Shown here one piece after another: positions 23,830 to 36,400 of a stretch of DNA of 64,000 bases. This DNA is from Cardinalis cardinalis (Eukaryota > Chordata > Aves > Passeriformes > Cardinalidae), in assembly GCA_014549065.1 (NCBI GenBank), contig JACDOX010000155.1, positions 1,163,631-1,227,630 of the forward strand. Direction: 5' to 3'. The translations under genes and the position numbers were made by a program. The stretch's first letter is position 1. Each line of letters opens with the position of its first letter. Under the pieces are notes generated by a model. The model did not search any database. It was not told the DNA's origin and was given only the letters and a program-made list of their open reading frames with translations.

Positions 23830-24215
23830 CACAGAATNTGTTNCAGTGAATTTGNAACAGANTTCCAAGNTCNTCAAGTCCATCCTATGACTGAACACCA
23901 CNGTGTCAGCCAGACCATGGCCATGAGTGCCACATCCAATCCTCAACATGTGCAGGGGCAGTGATTCCACCACCTCCCTGGGCAGCCCATTCCAAGGCAA
24001 ACCTTTCTGTGAAGAAANGCCTCCTAATGCTTAACCTAGACCTCCCCTGGACTATGCCCTGTTGTCCTATCACCAGTTGTTGGGAAAAGAGGCCAACCCC
24101 ATCTGGCTACAGCCTCCTTTCAGGTTGTTTTGGAGAGTGGTAAGATCTCTCCTCAGGCCCAACTACCCCAGCTCCCTCGGCTGCTCCTCATGGGGTTTGT
24201 GCTGCAGGCATTGTC
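23830..24215 (-). mobile_element. CR1 retrotransposon: end of RT ORF plus 3' UTR
   Basis: Reading the minus strand, the fragment begins in the C-terminal part of the CR1 ORF2 polyprotein (endonuclease-reverse transcriptase). 'NLKGGCSQ' and then WNGLPREVVES are visible as CR1 signatures, interrupted by stops and frameshifts. It then runs through the usual 3' UTR (GGACTTGATGA section) to the octamer ATTCTGTG, seen on the plus strand as CACAGAAT at 23,830-23,837. It is 5'-truncated and dead. It lies between the two copies of the local duplication. The 5' limit near 24,215 is approximate. Confidence 0.95.
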
Positions 24216-24429
24216 TGGCACACACGTGCNGGCAGAGACTGTTTGACCTGCCTGGCTACCAAAAGCACACCTTGGACATGTTCTGTGTCCCCATGGCACC
24301 CACCCTGCCAGAGCTCATCCACAAACAAGTGCTCAGTGCTCTTTGGTAAAGCTGGAATGGCATGGGGTGGGGCAGGGGCACTGTGCTGACAGTAGAGAGG
24401 GAACCAGCTAGGACACAGTGAAAGTGCTG

Positions 24430-24454
24430 CTTCCACCCACAACTGGACACCCAA
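24430..24454. repeat. 25-bp direct repeat, left copy
   Basis: It starts CTTCCACCCACAACTGGACA and ends CCCAA. The same 25 bases recur at 24,557-24,581 with only an N as difference, so the pair precisely brackets duplicated segment copy B. The first six bases, CTTCCA, also form the end of copies A and B. Confidence 0.95.
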
Positions 24455-24455
24455 C

Positions 24456-24562
24456 CTAACTCCCCTCACACCACTTTCATTTTGAATAAAATCAGCAAAG
24501 TTTCACCAAGAAAGCAAGGAAAACAGAACTATGATATNTGTGTTTTACAACACCTACTTCCA
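24456..24562. repeat. Duplicated segment, copy B (inserted copy)
   Basis: This is a 107-base direct copy of 21,924-22,035, roughly 5 percent diverged over aligned bases and with a 5-base shorter segment near the 3' end. It sits between identical 25-base direct repeats and its last six bases (CTTCCA) overlap the right-hand repeat. That junction microhomology suggests copying from the distant site followed by a return to the original template. A transposon with a 25-base target-site duplication is less likely, because copy A lacks such flanks and no terminal structure is visible. Confidence 0.93.
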
Positions 24563-24581
24563 NCCACAACTGGACACCCAA
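24557..24581. repeat. 25-bp direct repeat, right copy
   Basis: Identical to 24,430-24,454 apart from an N at 24,563. It marks the right boundary of the inserted duplicate. Confidence 0.95.
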
Positions 24582-24589
24582 ATTGNCAT

Positions 24590-26155
24590 ATAAACATGTA
24601 CTTATGTCTCTTGAGATAATGTGATTGNAGGATAACCTATCTGAATACAGCACATAGACATCCTAAGAGCTTGAGAAAATAGCNTCTAAATACAGACAAT
24701 CTAGAAACACTTCTATTTTTAAAAAAATAATCGCTTTTCCTTCATCTTCTTTCCAAAACTCTGGTTTTGCCAGAAACTGGCAAAATTAAGTGTCATGAAA
24801 AGTGACCTCACTAACAGGAGGCCCCACCATGGTCATGGCTATGACTCTTGCCCAGGGTAGCATTAATTCCTTCTGGAAAGCAATTTTTTGNAGGGAGATT
24901 TTTTAAGAATAGGCTACTCCAAAGAAGAAGGGAATCAAATGCTGCATCCATTAGGGATGAGTGGTAGAGTGAGCAAAGGCAGCACAGAGGGATTCTTCTT
25001 TCAGTGAACTNGCAGGAATACATAGCCAAGATGTGGGTTACTCTCTTCTCAGCAGAGTAGCAAGTTCAGACCAGGCCTCCTACATCCTGNATAAGTTTTC
25101 TAACTGCTCAACCAGCAGATAAAAGGGCTGTCATCTCCTTTTCTGCTTTTCTGACAGTGTGGCCTTGCACAGCTTTTGTGCTTTGCTTTTTTCCTTATTT
25201 CCCCCCCTCCCTAAAATTGCCTCATTTCACACAAAGCACAGCACTCTCTGTTCTTCATACTATTAAACAAACTAGAAAATTAAGTACTTTTTGGTCGGGA
25301 TGGATTTTTTTCTTTCCTTTTTTTCTGCAAGACAGCCAAACCAAAAAGTCAATTGTTAGCACAGTCATAATAGGGACAGCAGTCTGCACTCAGCATTGTC
25401 AGTTAGAAAGCTGAGTGGGCCAATACCACATCCCCAAATTCAATTCCCACTTCCAAATTTGGTGAAAGAAGAGATCCATAATGATGGGGAAACCTGGATC
25501 CACAGACCTGTAAAAATCCTGTTGCCTCTAAATTTGATCTCAGCTTCACAGCTCAGGTCCCAGTCGAGTGCATGCCCACATTTGCTACATGAACTTTTGC
25601 TCTCTCCCCAACTTGATTAAGAGCAAAGAAAGTAACAGATGGATCCATGCTGTTCCTTTGTAGCCGGGAGATTAATGTTTGCATTGCATCAGGCTGCTCG
25701 CGGCACACCAGGGAACGCCGCCTCGTCCCTGCCCCTGGCACCTGCACCCGCTGCCTCCAGTGCGTGCCCGAGGCAGANGGGCTCTGTGAGGGAATGCAGG
25801 CACTGTTTTCTGTGGGCTTTAAATATCCCAAAGCTTTGGGAGCGTGACACGGTGTGAAAAATGGCCGTGCCTCGAATAGCGAGCGTGGCTGCGCTTTGCC
25901 GCTCGGCCGTGGCAGCTCACGCTCTGCTGGGCATCACTCTGCTAAAAGGCTGTCACCCAGCCTGTCCCAAAGAGGGGCAGCAGTAAACAAACATGGGGGC
26001 TTCCCCCAGCCTGCTGAACCCATGGGTAATATCAGCACGAAGCCAGGGTGTGCTCCAAATCTGCACCAGCAGAGATAGAGGTGAGCTTCTGCCACTTGTC
26101 AAGGAAAAGAGATTCAGCCCAGCTGTGTTTTTGGCACAGGTACCCTCAGCCATAG
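24590..26155. other. Gene-free unique sequence
   Basis: AT-rich to about 25,600, then a moderately GC-rich patch with CpGs at about 25,690-25,930. Short frames on both strands there are unrecognised. No repeat is seen before the minisatellite. Confidence 0.55.
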
Positions 26156-26161
26156 GCAGAT

Positions 26162-26560
26162 CACCCCACAGCCATTCTCCCTGGAGAGCTCATCCCCATA
26201 TTCACCCTCCATGGACAGCTCACCCCCACAGTCACTCTCCGTGGACAGCTCACCCCCATATCCACCCTCCATGCACAGCTCACCCCCATAGCCACCCTCC
26301 ATGGACAGCTCACCCCCATATCCACCCTCCATGGACAGCTCACCCCCATAGCCACCCTCCATGNCCACCCTCCATGGACAGCTCACCCCCATAGCCACCC
26401 TCCATGCACAGCTCATCCCCATATCCACCCTCCATGCACAGCTCATCCCCATAGCCACCCTCCATGCACAGCTCACCCCCATTTCCACCCTCCATGGACA
26501 GCTCACTCCCACAGTCACTCTCCATGCACAGCTCACCCCCACAGCCACCCTCCCCAGGCA
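26162..26560. repeat. 30-bp minisatellite, about 13 units
   Basis: The unit is close to CACCCCCATAGCCACCCTCC followed by ATGGACAGCT. Units alternate between TCC and GCC at their centre, giving a partial 60-bp dimer pattern. One unit (26,341-26,383) is 43 bases long through a 13-base internal duplication. Units with the variant GTCACTCTCC occur near both ends (26,221 and 26,504). Because 30 is a multiple of three and the unit lacks stops, several frames on both strands encode decapeptide repeats; I regard these as artefacts. Copy number is probably polymorphic. Confidence 0.97.
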
Positions 26561-26564
26561 GCAG

Positions 26565-29500
26565 ACAGCAGCTGCATCTTCCTATGCCATGCTTGGGGTC
26601 CGACACAGCAATGGCACAGTGTCAGTGGTGATGAAAAGAGCTGGTTTTGTCTCTGCTATCAGGATTAGATGCTGTGGGTGCCAAGCTGCAGGAGCCTGGA
26701 AAGCCTCAGGCCCTGGCCATGCAGAATCCAGGCTGAACAGGGCTTTGAGTAATTTACAACTTAAAAACTCAGAGAAAAAGCAGAAGACAAGTCAAAGCCC
26801 ATATTTACTCAAAGGTTGTGTTATTCCCTGTATCTTTCACTGGTTCACCCAACTGTTAGAGCTTCCCTTCCCATCCCCAGTGCAAAAGCCACTGTGCTCC
26901 CCTGGGTATTATGACAAGTTTTTTTGCCATGTCCTGGAACTCCAGCTGATTAAAGAAAAATGCATTCAGAGAAGCCTTATCCTGGCTGAGCCAGGCCAGT
27001 CACGACGAGCTGGGAGTCTGGACACTGGGGTGACACTATGGTGACACCAAGGGAGGGCATTGGGCNGGCTCAGGGGGTGCAAGGCCTGAAGAAGGGTTCA
27101 CCACAAACACTTACTTCATCTCCTCTCTGTGAAAGAGGACAGACTTTACATGATTTACTGAGAAATCTGTGAATTTTAATAACCGCTCTCATTTNTCAGG
27201 ACATCTATCATACTGTATCTTTTGCAGCTGTTTAAAAACAGTGCCTTCAAATCAGTTTCACCATAGACTCAAAAAAAAAAGCCTAAAACAAAATAAAAAA
27301 CCAAAAACCAGCCATATGCCTACTTGACCTAGGATACATAAACCTGTTGTTCAGTCCAGAGAAGGGATTACAGCGTTACTTTTTAGTAAGTTGCTTTTCA
27401 TATGGAAATTTCTTTTCACAGTAAAGCTCTGTATTTAATGGCATCAACATAAAAAACATCCCTATTTTTAGTTCCCTGATCGTGGACATATAGATTTTTA
27501 TAGTGTCTGCAAGCATACATTAACGTTAATTTCCCCATTCTCCTTTGTACTTTGTTAATGTCACAATCTGCTGTAAAACCTTGCCAAGTTTCTTAACTGT
27601 CATGTTAATTTCGAGACCCAGTCTGCACTCCCTGACATTTCAGGACAGAACATGGCAGTAAAAATAGATTAAAACAGCTTATAAGTATTATAAAATCTAG
27701 AACTTTACAGATGGTGGAATTATATCTCCTGAATGGAAATTTTAGCAACTCAGAACACAATAATATTAGAATAGCCTATTGATTTCTAAGACAAATATTT
27801 TCAGAAGTAACGTAATGGTGTCTGAATAGTGGGCAAAGCCCAAAAAAAGTAGGAAAGTTGAATGACTTTTTTCTTCCTTTTTTAAAGCATCACTGTGAAT
27901 GTGCATATCGTGTTGGTGCTAGTATTAAGTTTCAAAGCTTTTCTGTGCCATATAAATAAAGGACATAATAAGATCTTGATTTTATTCATGGTTAGTTCAA
28001 AGTTCACACAAATTATTTCACACAGGGGATTTGTCTAAGGGTTTTGGCATTATAGAAATGCATTAATGTACTTTAGATATTAAATGACAATGCCACATGG
28101 TAAGAAATTTGCACGAATGAACAGGAAATTAGACACTGTTTCTTTTTTTTTAACTGATTGCTAAAGAATGCACTGTTTGAACATGGACTATCCATTTCAA
28201 AGGAAAGCTTTTGCTGATTTCAGGAAGTTTAAAATCAGCTAATCAGAAAGTAATACAAAGTTAGAGTTAAATATTTTTTTTTAAGGAAACTGTTTCTTTA
28301 AAAAAAATCCTTTCCCCTTTTCTTTAAGGAGTACTTATTATTTCCATCATCCTTGTTGAGTTGTTGATGAATAGCTCACATCGTTTGCCAAGCTCCACCC
28401 TCTGTCTTTTTTCTAAACCCTTTACTCATTATTTGCTCAGTCTTTTTCCCACAGCCTAGACAGCCTGTCAAGGCAGCTTAAATAAAACACTGTATTAACA
28501 TTAGGAAATGGCATTCAGTTCCCAATTGATCTCCTAATACTTTATGTTGAAATGATAATTGGTACAGTCTTCATTGAAAAAAAAGAGAGAAAAACTACTT
28601 TTCAGTCACCACAAGGTATTATCTTAGCTAATGTATTCACAACCAAACAGATACATTTTTAAAATCTCCCCATCTGCTGGAGACTGCAGTTCACAATTCT
28701 TTTCAGCTGACATAATCCAGATTGATTCGTTCAGCAGATAAAATTCAGGCCACTTCTGCCCTTTATAGGAGCAACATAATACCAGTCTTTATTCAGTAAC
28801 AATGTAACATAATGGGATCGGAATGTGCAAAATGACTGTTCTTAAATTACTGTGACACACAAGGGTCCAACACAAGCTGTGGTTTAATGTAAAAAATCAT
28901 TAGGCACAGATTACTAAAGTGGTCCTGCATTAACAAGGTCAAACCGAGACGGTTTATGATATTTTTCACAAAGCAAAAAAAAAAATTAATGTTTGCTAAT
29001 ATCTAGATTATGAATGTATTTTTAAGAGGAGAAAAATCTGCAGGTTTTTGAGTTTTTTTTCCCATGAAGGAAGCACTGTTTATTCAATAATGAGTGCAAC
29101 AGTTAAGGATTCTATAAAGACCTTTTCCGCAGAGCCAAGTTAATCTATTACACACTGAAGCGCACACACAAAAAATCTAAATATCAAAAGGTTGTCAGGA
29201 GAGTTGCCAGAAACGAATATTTTTGTGCACTGCTATATCAAACAAATTTTGAAGACAGTAGGATTATTATTAACCCATTCTAGCACTTTCCTTTTGATGT
29301 AGCCAGACATCACTAGAAGGAATTTAGCAAAGTTCCACACCGCTGCAGGGGTTTTGNGTCTTTGTAAATCATCAATACTTAACAATGCATCTCTCATAAG
29401 CTCACNCATCAAACTGTCTGCACAAAAACAGCCAAAGTGAAGAGACACAGTAAATTCTGTCCTTAACAGACAGGTCCTTGCACCTTGAGATTCTGATGAC

Positions 29501-32500
29501 CATGTAAGATCATTTAATATATGAATTTTCTTTGTACAGCTATTTCTTCCTACCTGATACAATCAGAATTTTAATAAGTAGTACTTAAGAAATGCAAAAT
29601 ATCTCACACATTGAAATAAAGGAATAAATAAACTACTATTTCCCAACCTGTCAATAACTGTGCTGGTGTTTTTCTCTTGCCTTTGATTTGGAGGCTAGTG
29701 GTGAATGAAACCCAGCACTGCAGACAGGAGCTCAGCTTGCCTGTGCAAGGCAGCCAGTTTTGGCCCTTAATGAAAGTTAACCCAAAAGCATCATANCTCA
29801 GCTCTGGGAGGAAAGGTGGTCTTTAAAAGAAAAGAATAAACCATTTCTACTCTGCTTTGTACCTGGGGCTCCAGATCAGGTGCCCCTCNTGGGAATGGAG
29901 GGTTAAATTCCCCACATTCCACTATCCTATTCTGACCTTGAACACAGTGAAAGGAGAGTTTTGCTGCCCCTCACTACTGTGCTAAACTGCTAGATNTGGG
30001 CAACTGTTGAAACCAGAGGTTTCAATTTAAGCTACACCTCATGTGTGCAGAGTGTGCAAGCAACAGCTGCATTTTGAACACTGTCCGTGGAAAAGGAGAG
30101 TCCCATTTGCATGACACATCCTCTTGTGCCCACTGCAGACATNTACAGAAACAGCCTCAGAAGCTCAGCTGCAGGATGGCACCTAGCAGACTCTAAGGAT
30201 AGCTGGGAAGGAATGGGTTGATTTAGAAATTCAGTGTGAACATGTCTGGTATAAAGGTGGACAGTGGTCACACCCTGACCCTGCTAAGGGCAGCCTTCCA
30301 CTGGCACAGCACCAGATGTCCACAGTACTACAATAAAATCAAAAGTGCTCTCATTAAACTTTCATTTGAATTCCCACAGTTTGCATCATTTTCCAACAAA
30401 ACATCAAAATGTTTCCCAGTCAACTCCATCCAAAGCAGTGCAAAAAGTGAATTTGTTAAAGCTCATAGCCAGACCATAAAATAAACTTGTGTCTTCTGAA
30501 TAAGAAATGTATTTAAATTACACATGTTCTGCTAAGGTGAACTTCATAATCACAAAAGATTGTAGTTTTAAAAAGTAATGAAAACTAACTGCATCTCTCC
30601 AACAGTCTTGGAAACTCATTACAGTCAAATATTTACATATTCTAGTGAACTTAGGATGTCAATTTTGACTACACAAATCCAATAACTGAAACATATGGCC
30701 TTGAATCCTGCAATCAATATAAACCTTTTAGAGCCCAAGCTTCAAAAAGTTATATCAAATATATATTCAATGAGAAGAAGGTTAATTGACTAATTGATTA
30801 CTCAGTTACAATTAAGTGCTCTTCAGATATCTTTGGGAAATACCAGGATATAATAGTGATAGATATTTATTTGTTTATCAGCTCCCTGATTTATAGCTAT
30901 CATTTATTTTTTTATTTCCTAAGTCAATTTTTACATTTATGTGTTTTAACAATATAGTCCCNGGTGAGAATCAATAGACATGTTTTTTTCACCACGGGAC
31001 TATCAAAAGTTAGCCTAGAAATCCATACCTACCAATTCAGCCAATTTCAGTGCAGATTTCAGCCTGATAAATACCTTGCTAAAATATTCAGATTGTCTCC
31101 AGATGGCAGTTATGGAGAGGGAACATGAAACATTTGTAGCAATAAAGGTTAACCAATACTAACCATGCTGATAAACTCTGAACTTAACAACAGTTAAGAG
31201 AAAAGATGGCCCTTGGAAAAAAAAAAAAGGGCAAAATGTGCTATTTCCATGTTTTAACAAAGTGCTATTCCTTATCAAAGTGCAAACACATTCATAAAAG
31301 TCCCACCCCTACAGCAACAGCCAAGAGGATCTTTGGGCTCTCTGGGGCATTTTAAAGTTGACTAAATGATAAATCAGATAGAATCAGGGCTTCAGAGCTG
31401 TCTGCACAGAATGCTGTTAACTCTTTAGCAGTATTAACATTATTTAAAATTTATTCAGCAATAGTACCCATATTCTCAGTAAGGAGGAGAGCATTGTTAT
31501 GTCACACACTGTNCAAACACACATTATTTGCAGATTCATACAAACACATACAAGAGACCCCTCATCTGGTGACTGATGAGCTAAATAAGGCTGGGTAAGA
31601 TTCATTAAAACATGTTACATTTCTCTTGAGATGGTCAAATAAATTACAAAAACCTCACTGCTAGATGTGAAGGCTTTCAACTCTTTCCTGCATTCACCTC
31701 CAAACATTAGGTTAGCTACCACAAAACCCTGCTTAAGTGGCCACAGACACCAAGCCTCCTATCTTTGAGGGTAGAACTCTGGATTAACTTCAAAACTTGA
31801 TGGCAATTCTATACATGGTGAACAATAAAGAAAGGCACTACATTGCTGAGGAATACTTCAGATATTTTTGATTGGTGCCTCAGATTACAGCATGCAGTGA
31901 TAAGGATGAAGAAAATAATTTCACATTCTCACGGAACATTAAAATCTTGTTTTAGTGACTGTCCTGTAATTACAAAGGTCCAGAAAGGGATGTGTTTCAG
32001 GGGAGATAATTTGACTGAGTCACAAAGAAGACTGCAAAAGAAAAATTCACACTTTCCTTTTCTTAGCATAAGTACCTGCTACATCTAACCCTCAATATGC
32101 TCAAAAATTTGTAGGAGTTATCTTTCCCAAGAAAGTGAGCTTACAATGAGATCAGTGCAAGCTTCAAGTACCTCCACTGGAATCTCCCTCTCCTGTCCTC
32201 TGCCTAAGGGCAGCAGTGCCTGGCTGGGACAGGATGTACCTGGCCCCCAGAGCACTAACATCTCATCAACTCTGCTCCTGGACTTTAAATTCACATTTCT
32301 GGGCTGAAATTCATCACTAAATGCTTTGTTCTTCTAGTCTTCCACCCTACTGCAGTCCAAGAGAGGCAGAGTGAGATCCTCCAAGGCCTGTGAGGTTATT
32401 GGGGATTTTCACTGATGTGCCTGAGAACAGAACATGGCCTTACAAGGATATTATTTTTTACCACGAGCTTTCAAAACACGACATGGACACCAGGCATAGA

Positions 32501-33260
32501 GCAAACCCTCCCTACACTGCTCTCCACAGCGTGTCAGGGGTGATGTGCTTTGTGCTGGGCCTCCTAAGGAGGTGACAAAGCCACATGACAGCAATGTGTC
32601 ACTGCTCTGCCACTCCAGGGGAGTGACATCCTTTGAATCCCAAGGGACAAGGGCGAGGGTGTGCCGGGTGTGCGCTCGGGGTACTGACATCAACTGCACG
32701 GACATCCCTCGTGGGGGAACACTGAGGCCTAGAGACAGCAATTTCAGATTTCATACATGGGATAATGCCAACAGATGAAGGATTGCTGTGAACAATAGGC
32801 TTCAATAAAGGAAGCCAATATTCTATGTTTATGTTCAAGGCTTCAAATTTACAAAAAAATTCTGTGTTTTTTTTNAAAAATGTTCCATATTCACATCCTA
32901 CACTACGGAGAGAATTATTCAGAAAGACACATCATTAAAATTCTTTACAAAGGAATTTATCATATAAAATAAGAACATTTTATATTAATTAGTCCTGATT
33001 TGAAAGGCCATAAATTAGCTTTCTTTTGAGTATGACCAAAGATAACATTATAAGCTAAGTCCTGGGGGACATCACAACACTAACATTATCTACCTCATTT
33101 CTGAAGCAGGTCACATACTTTCGCGGCTAATTTTACTTAAACACCCTCCAATATTTTCCAGACTTTATGGAAGTTTATAGAACGTTTCAAAAAATCAACT
33201 CCAATTTAAAAAATAAATTAAAAAATCACAAAAAAAAAGCAGAGAGACAAACTCCCTGCA
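26565..33260. other. Gene-free, mainly AT-rich domain
   Basis: No supported gene in about 6.7 kb. A plus-strand frame runs from the minisatellite to 27,044 but matches nothing I know. From 27,100 to 29,200 there are almost no open frames, few repeats and a non-decayed AT-rich texture with TAATTG-like homeodomain sites (for example around 28,500-28,960). Parts may be conserved non-coding sequence, but this is inference. No transposable element is recognised in the interval. Confidence 0.5.
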
Positions 33261-33264
33261 TTTT

Positions 33265-33400
33265 ACAGGTCGCGGCACGTTCATCACCGCACCGATGTTA
33301 TTCATAGCCACTGGTCTCACGTAAGTAGGTCATTGGACCTACTTGCCCTTTTCAGTGATCCTGAAATATGGTGGCATACTTGAAAAGCCATGTAGAAATG
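33265..33400. promoter_or_regulatory. Candidate regulatory element with nuclear-receptor-like inverted repeat
   Basis: A CpG-retaining stretch in AT-rich surroundings. It contains a perfect inverted repeat, AAGTAGGTC (33,323-33,331), spacer ATTG, GACCTACTT (33,336-33,344). Within it AGGTCA is the consensus half-site of nuclear hormone receptors, and the opposite arm gives AGGTCC. A 9-base inverted repeat can occur by chance in 64 kb, so function is only suggested by the motif and the local composition. Confidence 0.35.
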
Positions 33401-36400
33401 TGGGGCTCTCCTGATAAATCATCCCAGGATCAGCTGCTGGCTCTTGCATTCAGATTCAGGGAAGTGACAGCTGAGTCCTATTAGTAGAGGTGGGGAACAG
33501 GGAGCAGGGGTCGAGGGGGCAATTAGCTCCTGCTGTCCCTTGAAAGGGATTCTCCCTTTGCTGGCAGCATAAGGAAAGGTTGAGGTGGAGANAAACCCTT
33601 AAGCAAATGCCTGGAAACAGCAGCACCCTTTTGTGAGAGGAGTGTTTGGGCTGGAGGGAAAGACAAAGCAGGAGACTGGGGGAGGTTGGGAGCTCACCCA
33701 GAAAGGCAGTTAACACTGACTTTTTGCAAAGGTGAGGAAATCCCTCCTTCTCCTTCCTCCTGTCCAAGTCAACGGGGAGAGGAAAAAAAAAAAAAAAGAG
33801 AGAAAGCAAGCAAATAAGAAGACTTCTTATGCTACACTGCTCCCTTCCAGGAGTCACAGACCCTGCCCTGGTCTGTCAACCANGCCATCAGCAGGTGGGA
33901 AAGCTGCCTTGAGGCCACGTGCTCTTAACTTCAGTGCTCTTTCTCCAAACCACCGTGGCAGAGAAATAGATATCTGGGTATAACTGGTACCAGCTACACC
34001 TGGGCACCCCTGATTTAGGGGGCAGGAGCATAGTTAATGTTAGCTAAAATCTCAGCCTGTGTGATCTCATCATACCCTGCTCTTAACTACATAGAGCCCT
34101 CTCACCTCTGATGTAATCTCTTGCCCAATACCTAATAAACCAGAAAAGACTGGTTTTTAACTTTGTATGGAGGTGGGAGATAATGAAGGATTCTTGCTCC
34201 AGAAAAAAAAANTTCAGTGTCTCAAGATAGCAACAAAAAGTCGACCATTAGGTATCCAAGGTTTAAAAAAAAAAAAAAGCAGCTATCAAAACCTTTTCAG
34301 TTGCATGAATTGTGTATGTTAAGAGGCCTGGAAACTGCTTCATGTGCTTCACCTCCTGCTGAGCAGTTTTTATGCTGACAGGACTGAAGATAGGTTTTCT
34401 AGCTCATAATATCACAAGGAAAATGCTATAACAAACTAAGACATCTCTGATCATATGCTAAAGGTGCACATGTAATGTGCTCATGATAAATCTATTTAGC
34501 ATTAGAGACAAGTATAAAATACAATTGACTCGTTCCATGTTCCAAAAAATTATCTGTTTGTTAAACTAATTGATATATTCCCCGAATTTTTGGTGTTTAG
34601 CAGTTCCAAAGTAAAGTGAAACTTGTCTGAAAACACAGATTTAATTTTTTTGTGAACAATGCACATAAACACATTTAATATGCACAACTGCAACCCATAC
34701 CTGCAGCATCAGCTCAGGTTAGGAATTTTGTAATGCATACTTGGCCTTAACATGTTGANACTCATCAATAGGTTTTGTTATGAATCTGGATACTGTGTAC
34801 TGGATACTTGGGTAGGGGCACAGAGTGAAAAATTCCATCCCTGGTTAAGTAAATCCCATGCTTCTCTGTAGAAAACAGCTAAATGAAACTGAGAGTGAAC
34901 ATCCAGCACANAGTACAAGCTCAAAAGTAGCCTCTCCCTTGTGGATCTCCCTCTCTGTGCATTGAACTCTGGAGCCTGCNTGTTTATCTAAACCTTTGTC
35001 TTCAGATCTTCCTCCTGACTCCTTAAATGTAGGGCATTATCTTATGTAGACCTGTATTCTACTATGTGCAAAGTAAAATCTTTCACAATCTGATTTTGAT
35101 TTTTTTCCTACTTTCCAAAGACAAGTAAAAATTTAGTTTCCAGTGTCAAATAAATTAACTATTGTAACTCTGCCTGGCCAAACCCAAACCTTAACAAATG
35201 ATCAAGTTTACAAGATGGACTAAAAATGCCTAAATTACTAAAAATAGATACAACCCTTGAATTTCAAAACTTATAAAATTTTGTAAGAAAATTTTCCACC
35301 ACAAAAATATTTAATATTTAAAATCTTACAAAGCTAAACTCAAATATGAAAATGGAGAGCCAGTATCCTTCCAGCTCTATTGCATCTTCTGCATACTTTA
35401 TACCTCTCATTGTATCATTAGTTATATCCCATTTTGCTGCTAAGTACAACTGGACTCATTTTTCAATGCATGCCAGCATTTCATAATGACAAATAAAGAC
35501 ATTTTAAATTAAAAGTAGGNAGAACAGAATGTCCTACAAGTAACAGAGGGACTCTGAAATAATTCCTGTCTCTCATTCAGAATGACAGGGTATAACAGAT
35601 TCATTGCTTCCACACTTGGAATCTTGCAGGTTATCCCTGACTCCTGAAAATAACATTTCTAAATTCACTTATCTTAATGCATGAAAATGAGCCCTGCCCT
35701 GCACAAAGCCTGTAGTAAGAAGCAAGCAGGACAGTGGGACTGAAGAGGTTTAACCTTTGAGTGCCCTGGAAGTCCATGCCCTCTGTGGCATCACATCACA
35801 CCATTTTTTGGGGTCAGAGACAGGCAAAATAGGAAAAAATGTCCCCAAGGTCTGTCAGTGGGTGTCAGCTTTACCAAGGCAGCCTGAGCCCTGCTGCAGA
35901 TCCCCTCTGTGTCCTGTCCCCTGGTCACCATGCAGGCTCCTGTCACCCCTGGGGCTGTTCTGGCACAGCTCCTGTCCCTCAGCGTGGCACAGAGCACTGA
36001 CAAACCCACAGCACCTACCCCACGTGTCAGCAAGGGGAAAGGCATCAGGGGAACATAGTTTAGACTTCTGAGTTCTTGATTAGGTTGTGCTCTTTTGGCC
36101 AAAGAATCATTTTTCTGTTGATGTTTGTACAGCGCCATTCAGCTGGAGACCAGAATTCTGTTACTTTATGTTACCAGCTAGAGTTGGTAAACAAAAATGT
36201 TATATTTTCTAGTTTGAATGCACATGTTCACCCTCCTCCTGCTGCTGCACAGTGCTCCTCCTGGAAGGAAAGGGGGAATCCTTCTATTGGGAATTCTCTC
36301 AGTGCTGTTCTTTTAGGGGGGCTTGTTCCACCTTGTGTTAGCACCAAAAGCTGTAACTCAGAGACACAGGCAGGGCCTCAGAGTTAGGCTTGGTCCATCT

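Noticed and set aside
25993..27044. Plus-strand frames of 133 and 227 codons and a minus-strand frame of 144 codons across the 30-bp minisatellite
   Set aside because: The repeat period is a multiple of three without stops, so the frames are artefacts. The non-repeat extension to 27,044 has no recognisable family or splice context.
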